From Halichondria panicea (lineage: Eukaryota > Porifera > Demospongiae > Suberitida > Halichondriidae), in contig NC_087389.1 in the NCBI RefSeq assembly GCF_963675165.1, positions 406,001-470,000 of the forward strand: a stretch of DNA of 64,000 bases. Reading direction: 5' to 3'. The notes beneath the pieces were generated by a model that was not told the origin of the DNA, searched no databases, and worked only from the letters and a program-made list of their open reading frames with translations. Below, piece by piece: positions 37,375 to 46,800 of this stretch; the stretch's first letter is position 1, and the number at the start of each line of letters is the position of its first letter. A program made the position numbers and the translations under genes.

Positions 37375-39720
37375 GCATCAAGGTAGATCTACATTGAAAT
37401 GGTAAGAATCGTTCTAGTACCTACTAGAACATCTGTTTTGCAATAGTAAAGTATGTGCCATGATCTTTACCTAATGTACCCACATGGCTTTTTCTTTGCA
37501 GTGCAGAACATTAATTGTCATGTCTGGATACTCTCAAGATGAGGTGACTACCATAGATATAAGAAGGGAGAGGAGGGAAACGCTACGTAAATAGCTAGTC
37601 TCATGAATCAGCCGCACCTTTGGTGTCCAGCGGCTGATTCATGAGACTACGTAAATAGCATTGACGATCCGCATTTCGGTCAATGTTTTCTTCTTTATTT
37701 CCTCCAGCCCAGAGGAGGGAGGACACGATTAACTTTAGCTCTAATTAGCTAATTATCGCGACCTTTTAATTACATTCTTTGAACAATTCATCTTTTCTTT
37801 CTTTATAACCTCTACATATTGGGACACACAGAACAGTACTGTGGTATGAGTGACAGGCAATTCTTGCAGGCACAGAGCAAACCATACAAATAAAGGGGTG
37901 CTAGAAGCTGAGACTGTTAGTGTCATTGATGTTCTTCATGTTGGAGACACTCTGAACTAAACAATTCCATGTTGCAGCTTTATCACAGAGACAGGAGTGC
38001 CTGGGGTGCTTCTCACAGGGATCTTGGAGACAGGAGTGCCTGGGGTGCTCCTCATAGGGATCCTGTCTCCAGGATCAAGAGTGCTTCTCACAGAGATTAG
38101 ATCAGAGTGCCTGGGATGCTTCTCACAGGGATCTTAGAGATAGGAGTACTTGAGGTGCTTCTTATAGGGGTCCTATTACCTTCAGGTCCTGACAACTTGG
38201 CCATAGGGGTACCTCCAGTAGGAGAAAAGGCTTACTTTGCTTAGTTGGGCGGAGTCCAACCAACGCTTCGCTCATGGTTGGGTATCAGTACATGTAGCAG
38301 TTTTGTTCCCACTGCAAGAAATTTGCAGCCCAATCAGATTGCTGCGTTCAAGTGGGAAACCTTACAGCTCAATTTAGCTGACAAGGCGAGCTGGGACACT
38401 GTATTTCTCTGGAGAATGCAGAAACAGCTCCTGCTGGATATCTAGGCTACTAGAAAAGAAGCATAGTCTATCTTAGCATCTATGAATGAAGCTTGAACAG
38501 TATGTATTAATTAATTAAAAGGACTTGTCTTTGTTTTAAGTTTTGTTGTGCTACCAATAAGATTAGATCATTAGTTTGGACAAAACCTGTGTTATGTATG
38601 CCTTCTTTGGTCTTCGAAAAGCTTCTCAGAAGCCTTGGGGTAGTCTTATAGCTGGCTGTACCTCTCCTTGTGCTAGATGTCTAACTATTATGAAAAAGTT
38701 TATTTCTGCCTGTACTAAATCTTATATTACAGGCTAAAGTATTCTTCTACTTTCTCTAAGAGTCTGAGGTCTTTCTTGAATTCCAAAACAACTATAGCTA
38801 GATCCAGTCAGCTAGAATAGCCATCCAAATAGTTAATTGATTTCTTTATATCGCACCCCTGAGCCATGCGGTTGTCAGCCACTTAAAGATTAAACAATAT
38901 TCATACTCTGTCTCAAGTACCGGTGGAACAAAACTGCTACGTGTACTGATACCCAACCCAGAGCGCAGCGTTGGTTGGACTCCGCCCAACTATACTTTGC
39001 TCTAGCTCTTGTGTCCAATATGTAGAGGTTATAAAGAAAGAAAAGATGAATCGTTCAAAGAATGTAATTAAAAGGTCGCGATAATTAGCTAATTAGAGCT
39101 AAGGTTAATCGTGTCCTCCCTCCTCTGCCTCCAGCCTATGCTTTTAGCTAGCTAGTACTAGGGTATAAACTAGCTACTGAGCTCCATGTATTAGCACGTT
39201 TGAACTCTGCTCATATAGGAGTTGCATGCCCTCTCTTCTTTTATACGCCCTTGGTACTACCTACTAGCAAGTACTACACGTGGCTCATGGACTAGGCGTG
39301 TTATACTGTATAGTGCGAAATCTTTGAGGCACTTATATTTCGTAGAATGGCCTCTAAAAGCATTTCGTTGCACAATGTTCGTGGAATAACTGCTTACCGG
39401 AAGCCACGCCTTTAATCTTTACACGTTATAGCAGATAATTCTTGAACAATTTTCGTGGACTTAATTTTTGTGTAGGATTGTTAACCGACGAAATCCGCAA
39501 AAATTAAGCCCCTTGAAAATTTTGCACTATACAGTAAATTGCTGAAAGAGATGATGTCTCGAGTAAACACAACTTTCTTATTTTGAGGGAGTTACCCGGC
39601 AAAAATGTTCTCGTTCATAGGGCGTAACGCGAATACTTTTTGAGGCTCCACTGCAGATTCAATGTAAATTCATCACATGCACCACTCCGTTTCCTATCCC
39701 TCTAACTCTTTAATCTATGG
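37375..39720. other. Gene-free repeat zone with foldback element
   Basis: No gene was recognised. Nested inverted repeats are visible: outer arms 37710-37827 and 39011-39127 (118 and 117 bp, near reverse complements), and inner arms 38243-38311 and 38923-38991 containing GTTGGGCGGAGTCCAACCAA and its complement. Degenerate tandem units with CAGGAGTGCCTGGGGTGCT lie at 37985-38175. A short palindrome at 37597-37648 lies between direct repeats of CTACGTAAATAGC. The segment 37457-37556 resembles the Twinkle 5' region. Confidence 0.75.
39306..39534. mobile_element. TA-flanked MITE
   Basis: The element starts CTGTATAGTGCGAAA and ends TTTTGCACTATACAG, with TA on each side, as expected of Tc1/mariner-type non-autonomous copies. 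It is 229 bp long and has no coding capacity. Confidence 0.75.
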
Positions 39721-39749
39721 TTGTACTTGTACAGCCATAAAATTAACTA

Positions 39750-41345
39750 CCGTATTACTAGAATGTTTTGCGAGCATCAAACATTTGTGAACTTTGCGAT
39801 GGTTGATCAATTAGAAGAACTGAAAAGCCTCTCTTCAATAGCCACCACCCAACCTCACAGTGCTTTCGCTGCTTTCACACATGGTTTCGCTAGTAAATGG
39901 ACATATTTGGCTCGAACCACCCCAGGCATTGCTAACCTCCTTAAGCCACTAGAAGAAACAATAAGGACAGTCTTTTTGCCAAAATTGACTGGACAGAATG
40001 CCTTTGGTGATCTGGAAAGACAGATAATGGCACTCCCAGCCCGCCATGGGGGACTTGGTATAGCAAACCCGTGTGAAACAAGCCCTGGTCAGTTCACGAT
40101 GAGCATGTCAATCTCAGCACCACTAGTCAGCCTGATACTTGACCAATCCGATATATACGAACCTACAATGAAGCAAGAGCAAGCCAGACTGAGGAACAAT
40201 GCCAAAAAATTCCGCCGACAGATGGAAGCCAGGACAGCAAGTGAGCTAAATGAAGAACTATCAAACAATTTGAAAAAAATGGTTGGAGTATGCTCAGAGA
40301 AAGGTACCTCAAGCTGGATAACAGCGCTGCCTATTGCAGAGCATGGTTTCATGCTACACAAGGGAGCCTTCAGAGATGCTCTTTGCCTCAGGTACGGCTG
40401 GCGGCCTCAGAACCTACCCTCTCACTGTGTCTGTGGACTTCACTTCACAGTAGAGCATGTACTCAGCTGCTCTAGGGGAGGATTTCCAACAATAAGACAT
40501 AATGAAATACGCAACATCACAGCAAATCTTATGAGCGAAGTATGTCCAGATGTGGGTATTGAACCAACCTTACAGCCTGTGACGGAAGAGCAGTTCCAAC
40601 TTAGGACAACCAACCGCGAGGATGGGGCTCGCCTTGATGTTGTGGCCCAGAGCTTCTGGAGCAACGATAGACAGAGTGCATTTTTTGATGTCAGGGTCTT
40701 CAACCCGTACGCACCTACCTATCGCCGCTCCACCATGGCCCAGAGCTACAGAAGAAACGAGATGGAGAAGAAGAGAGCTTATGAACAGCGTGTAAGAGAA
40801 GTCGAACATGGATCGTTTACGCCTTTGGTTTTCTCTGCTGCTGGAGGTATGGGTCCGGCTGCAGATATTGTCTACAAGAAACTAGCTTCAATGCTGGCAG
40901 AGAAACAGGACAAAACATACAGCACAACTCTGAATTGGATGAGGTGTAGGCTAAATTTCTCCCTCATAAGATCAGAGATTATGTGCATCAGAGGCTCTAG
41001 GAAGTCATTCACCACCACCACACCATGGAAGGCCTTAGACACTGGCACTATTGACCTAGCAACTCAAGAAGGCCGGGTGCTATCGGTCTGAAACATGTGT
41101 TTTCACCCAGGAACTTTATAAAATTATGTCACATGTTTTTGTTGTTTTTTCTTGGTTTGTTTTTTTGTTTTGTCTTTTGTCTTCTCACTTGTAAGTATAG
41201 TTGATCAATTCGCAACAATAAAATCCGCAAAACCTAAATTATTACCGCATGATCCTTGCCAGAACACAATAATTAAATTGCAAAGGGTCAAATTTTCTGC
41301 TGATTTGGCTGATTCGCAAAGGTTTTTCACCAGCAAATATGGTAT
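39750..41345. mobile_element. MITE split by a retroelement insertion
   Basis: The left half (39750-39812, with GAATGTTTTGCGAGCATCAA) and the right half (41200-41345, with TTTTTCACCAGCAAATATGG) together match the intact copy at 11036-11200. The interruption is the retroelement 39813-41199. Confidence 0.7.
39813..41199 (+). mobile_element. 5'-truncated non-LTR-type retroelement with restriction-like endonuclease
   Basis: The insert is bounded by an 11-bp direct repeat, GTTGATCAATT (39802-39812 and 41200-41210), a target-site duplication. Its reading frame continues open to a TGA at 41091. It starts inside the end of a reverse transcriptase (LPARHGGLGI at about 40040). A Cys/His cluster follows, CVCGLHFTVEHVLSC, then DGARLDVV and AFFDVRVFNP, resembling a PD-(D/E)XK nuclease, and a conserved end REVEHGSFTPLVFSAAGGMG. 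The order thumb, CCHC, nuclease fits restriction-like-endonuclease elements of the R2/NeSL type. The reverse transcriptase core is missing, so the copy is dead by 5' truncation, although its remaining frame has no stop. The 3' end is T-rich rather than a clean poly-A tail. Class is moderately sure. Confidence 0.7.
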
Positions 41346-43025
41346 GTGTAAGTATTAACTGTGTGCCTTCTATAGTGGCAAGTGCTCTCTTTAAACCATC
41401 TCAGAGGAATTCATGGCATGTAAGTATCATTTAATCAGGCCTGCGATTACTAGCTGACCTTGTAGCAACATAAATTTAATTATGGGATTGGCTTATAAAG
41501 GCCTTTTCAACTTCAAAAGTATAATTCAACACTCTAGTGGTTCCTTGATATTATCACACTACTGTCTGTATGTTTGCCCCAGTAGGTAACCGTGAGCGAT
41601 TGTTCTCTGCCCAAGCGGTACAGTCAACTCGTCTTCCTAATTCCACCGGCACATGATATGCCCCATCAGAACATTACTGACCTATGCATGAGCACCAGTG
41701 CAATATGCCAGATATTGGCTCAGTAGTAATCAGTGGTCTGAGGGCCTAGTTGAATGCTTTAGTACTTACAGCAGTTTTAAGCACCTTTGCAACACACACA
41801 TACACACACACACAAATGGGTAAACCACAATGTAAATGATAAGTAAACTGTGGTCTGTGGTTTGTAATCACAGCATGTGCGTTTCTGGGAAGTGTTACTA
41901 ATCAGTACTGATTACTATCAAGTGATGACACATGTCAAGGAAATTGCTGTTACTAGCAGTTCAACACTCTTACTCTTAATCTACTCTTGTTTTAGTACAC
42001 CACTGGGCAGTACTGTACTGCAGGGGTGGTGATAAAACAGGGAATGAGAAATGAGAAATAGGAAATGAGGAAATGAAGAAATGAGAAACAAGCTGTTAGG
42101 CAGAGCATATCTATGGGCAGAGCAAGTCTGAAGACGAAGCTAACATCTACTGAGCTACAGGTACCTCCTGGTGACAAGTCTCTTGGTGCTCTGCCACCAT
42201 ACAGAACTTATGTTCCTCTGGTACACGGTGTGACACTCTCTACCTCCATCTACTTGTGTGCCATGTATACGACTGGCATGGTTCAGACATCAGATCTACC
42301 TACGTAACGGTACTTACATGTACTGTCCTACAGTCCCACAGTCTCAAACAATTTACCTATGCGTGGCTATATACTGGCAATACATTCACCGATTTCACAA
42401 TCCGGTGGGCAAGTGATAGTCAATGGACTGGACTCAATGTCAATATCTATACATGTAAGTAACAGCAAAGAAACTTCCAAAACTGTTTGTCAAACCAAGC
42501 AACTTCTAGAGAAATCTGCCAGTCCTGTCGTAAAGCTGCAGGAAGTAATGACATTAGTACACTGTACTGGTATCATATCCAATCTCGCTACAAGGTGAAG
42601 AAAGCAATTCCCATTACCATTCTCACAAGCAATGCCTAGTGAAAGCTGATGCTAGCTACCTTTAATGAAGAAAGCTCACTGTGCCATCTGAAGTGATGGT
42701 AAAATTTAATTCTCATAATGTGTCTGACAACCTGTGCTGTGTGGAGGTGCCACTATAATTATATATTTGATAACTAAATACTTATAAAGACATGCGGATG
42801 ACACACGGATGTCGTACCTCTTCTGACCCTGTACTGCAGATGGTCTCCCCATTTGAGTAACCCAACTTACATAATTATTATGAAGTATTATTTTACATTG
42901 ACTTTGCTTCTACAATGTAGTTCAGATTCCAACAAAAATTGTCAACTTTGAGTACATGACATGGTGCAAAATTGTAGCAAATTTAAAAGATATAAATTCT
43001 GTCAAGTCAAGTTCTAATAAATTGA
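41346..43025. other. Gene-free interval, 1.7 kb
   Basis: No spliceable coding sequence was recognised. A purine-rich stretch of AAATGAGAAAT-like units lies at 42039-42090. Short open frames near 42113-42598 have no homology I recognise and no consistent splice sites. Confidence 0.4.
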
Positions 43026-43298
43026 TCATTTTTTCTCCTTCTTGGCAGGGGTAGCTTTTTTTGCCTCTTTCTCTGGCTTCACCTTTTGCACCAGGGAGGA
43101 AAAAATGATTCATAATAAAAGGTGCAAATGTTCACACACTGATGATAGACTCACGTCCTTTTGTCCCTTTTTTTCAGCAGGTTTTTTTTCAGCAGGTTTC
43201 TTTTCAGCAGATTTCTTCGTATCACCTACACAAAAAAAATTGATGAACACAGTACAGGTAGGCACCAATGGCTGTTCACTCTCACCCTTTCCAGACAT
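43026..43298 (-). CDS. Tiny lysine-rich protein, three exons
   Basis: Exons on the minus strand: 43286-43298, 43155-43225, 43026-43082; 46 residues. The product starts MSGKGDTKKSAEKK, contains three (P/S)AEKK units in a row, and ends PAKKEKK. More than a third of residues are Lys. The composition resembles HMGN proteins or histone H1 tails, but I see no HMGN nucleosome-binding core, so only a nucleic-acid-binding or nucleolar role can be guessed. First and second introns have normal GTGAG donors. The last acceptor is the unusual GCAAAAG, the first AG after the pyrimidine run. It is head to head with Twinkle, 575 bp away. The exon with AEKK units could also be simple-sequence expansion. Confidence 0.5.
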
Positions 43299-43873
43299 GC
43301 TTGCTCTCAGATCAGATATATAAAACGGCTTTCAGGAAAATGATGTATTGCAGACAATAGACAGCTGTAGACTACTAGTAAGAGAAGTGTGCTCTCTTTA
43401 TATAGTAGCACTCGCCCATCTCTGTCATCCTTAAAACCTGATCTTTTCTGGACTGGCCTAGTTGAACCAGTTAGGCTAGTCAGCCGTGCATGGCCGACCA
43501 GCCCACAACCTAGTATTTTACCTGCCTGTACAGCTTTAAATTGCATACACGTAGGGACTCTGCCCAAACTAGTATAGTAAGACATCGTTGAACAATATAC
43601 CTGTATACCTAGTTGGGCGTGGCCCCACCCTGGACTCAGCTTCCTGGTTACAGACCAGACTCTGGGTTAGCCTCGATCCCAGGCCGCACGAAGTGAAAGG
43701 CCGGTGAAGGAGGCTAACTCTGGGTCAGACTTGTAGCACTTGCAGCAATAATAATACTATGTCTCTGCCATGATCTTTACCTAAAAAATATACCCACGTG
43801 GCTTTTCCTCAGGTTTTTCCTTTTTTGCAGTGTGCAGAAGATGTATCTGGATGCACTCAACTAGTCAGATATC
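43299..43873. promoter_or_regulatory. Divergent 5' region, lysine-rich gene / Twinkle
   Basis: The region holds the 5' flanks of two divergent genes. A short hairpin, GTTAGCCTC near 43668 pairing with GAGGCTAAC at 43709-43717, brackets a GC-rich loop. The segment from 43767 to the first Twinkle exon resembles 37457-37556 upstream of ALG12 (shared CCATGATCTTTACCTA and TGGCTTTT words). Confidence 0.45.
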
Positions 43874-46800
43874 ATGATGAGGTGAGAGATTTATTTGTAG
43901 ATCTACTATCACTCTCCTTACAGTGTGTTCAGAAGGGTGGAGCAAGCTTGGGTGCAAGTGGTCTCTTTCAGACAGACTAGAGCATTGCAGACAGTCAGTC
44001 GCACCAAAATACAGTCTTTACTCGACTCGAAGAAGTACTCGTACAAGTTAGGCCAGTCTTCGTTTGTTCTCCAGTGTCCGTTCTGCAAGAGAGGAGATGG
44101 AGCCTCGAGCAGCAGCAGCACTCTGGGAAGTATGTTTGTTAACTATAACACTGGCGGCGTGGTGTGCAAGCCCTGTGCAGTGAGAGGTGGGCGGGAATAA
44201 TGGCCGCTTGCGTAAATTATGTATCCTCCACTGTAGGAACGTGGAGTAACTTCCTGGAGTGGTCAACGGAGGGGAAATCCCCCACAGCACCCGTCTCTTG
44301 TGACACTGACTCAGCAGTAGTAGACGGAGTAACAACCGCTACAAAGGTTCCTACTGAGCATGCTCAGAAGGTTTGGTCGGGCACGAGGAAGTGGGAGGAG
44401 TCGTCTACCGAGACAACGGACAGACTGCGAGAGATGTTTGGAATTGAGGTGAGTAATTGCTGCAACAGTGATCCCATGGTGATCTTGTTCTCTGTGTGTT
44501 AGGTGTTAACCAACCCTGCTCTGGAGAAGTACCAAGTTCATACTGCTACCTCAGCGGTACGTTATCTGTGATAAATTTACACTACTTGTTTTTCAATGCT
44601 CAACAAAATGTGTGCCTCTAGTTTGTATAATTGTTATTGTTCTGTATCCACTCATACAGTCCTCCAGTTTGCTGTCAGACTCTGCGCTGCCGTGTGTGGC
44701 GTTTCCATGGTACCACGGCAAGGACCTGGTGAAAGTGAGGTTAGAGACAATACCTCCCACAGAGGAGCTCCAATCATCAGGGGAGGGTGTATGGGGGGTC
44801 TTCGGATGGGGTACTGTGGAACCAGCAAGCAGGGAGGTGAGTGATGTAATCTTCCCCAAATTTGATTTTCCTTTGTTATTATTATTGTAGATAGTGATTG
44901 CTGGTGGGGAGTTGGACGCCATTGCAATTCACCAGAGCACGGGACTACCAGCTGTTGTTCTTCCCAGTGACATCACTAAGCTACCCTCCAAAGTAAGTAT
45001 TTCATACATGTAAGAACCTATGGTCGTTTCTAAACGGAACTTTTTCTTGCAGTTTCTGTCTGAGTTCGATCAGTTCAAGAAAATCAACTTGTGGTTGGGC
45101 AGCTCTGGGCCTGCCAAGCACACTGCCACACACCTGGCTAACCAACTCGGGCTGAAGAGATGCTATCTGGTTAGGTAAGAAGTGAGACTCCATCTTATCG
45201 AGAATCCGTATATACGTATATTTTCCTCCAGCTCTCAAGAGAGAGGTCGACCACTGCCCACGGCTTTGGGGGCTCTCTCTAAGGAGGGAGATTTGGCAGC
45301 CATTATTTCACGATCCAAGCGATTTGCTCACGACCAAATCTTCAGCTTCAACCAGGTAAGTACCACCAATAAAAGATTGAGTGTTGTGCGTGAGTATTAG
45401 ACCTTGTGCCTTGTAGCTGCGTGGTGATGTGTACGGGGAATTTAGCAACAGAGAGATGGTAGCAGGAGTGAAGTGGAGACGGTTCCCTCAGTTGACCTCT
45501 TCTCTCAAAGGTCATCGCTCGGGGGAACTAACTGTTCTTACTGGACCCACTGGACGAGGCAAGACCACTCTGCTCGCTGAGATGTCCCTGGACCTGTGCT
45601 TACAGGGGGTACGCTATGCAGGGGGATGTATTTGTGTACTGCACAGCTATAATGTGTACTTTACTTTCTATCTTTGTTCTTGCAGGTGTCTACACTGTGG
45701 GGAAGTTTTGAGATCAAAAATGTTCGATTGGCAAAGACACTTCTAAAACAGTATTCTGGGTAGGCAGTAAATTATTGCTATACATGTCTTAACAATATTG
45801 AAGTTACTGATTCAGTGTTACACTGTATGCACTGTGTTGCAGAGTGGACATAGAGAGGCACTTGCACGACTATGACAGCTGGGCTGACAAGTTCCAACAT
45901 CTCCCTCTCTACTTCATGGGGTTCTATGGCTCTGCTGACATCAGCACTGTCATTGAGGTATGCAGTACATGTACTGTCCTCTATGTAGCCACTGCTTTAA
46001 TCAGGAACTGTCCTCTATGTAGCCACTGCTTTAATCAGGAACTGTCCTCTATGTAGCCACTGCTTTAATCAGGAACTGTCCTCTATGTAGCCACTGCTTT
46101 AATCAGGAACTGTCCTCTATGTAGCCACTGCTTTAATCAGGAACTGTCCTCTATGTAGCCACTGCTTTAATCAGGAACTGTCCTCTATGTAGCCACTGCT
46201 TTAATCAGGAACTGTCCTCTATGTAGCCACTGCTTTAATCAGGAACTGTCCTCTATGTAGCCACTGCTTTAATCAGGAACTGTCCTCTATGTAGCCACTG
46301 CTTTAATCAGGAACTGTCCTCTATGTAGCCACTGCTTTAATCAGGAACTGTCCTCTATGTAGCCACTGCTTTAATCAGGAACTGTCCTCTATGTAGCCAC
46401 TGCTTTAATCAGGAACTGTCCTCTATGTAGCCACTGCTTTAATCAGGAACTGTCCTCTATGTAGCCACTGCTTTAATCAGGAACTGTCCTCTATGTAGCC
46501 ACTGCTTTAATCAGGAACTGTCCTCTATGTAGCCACTGCTTTAATCAGGAACTGTCCTCTATGTAGCCACTGCTTTAATCAGGAACTGTCCTCTATGTAG
46601 CCACTGCTTTAATCAGGAACTGTCCTCTATGTAGCCACTGCTTTAATCAGGAACTGTCCTCTATGTAGCCACTGCTTTGATCAGGAACTGTCCTCTATGT
46701 AGCCACTGCTTTGATCAGGAACTGTCCTCTATGTAGCCACTGCTTTGATCAGGAACTGTCCTCTATGTAGCCACTGCTTTGATCAGGAACTGTCCTCTAT

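Noticed and set aside
42113-42598. Overlapping plus-strand frames in the interval before the lysine-rich gene
   Set aside because: They are short, lack consistent splice partners and show no family motif.
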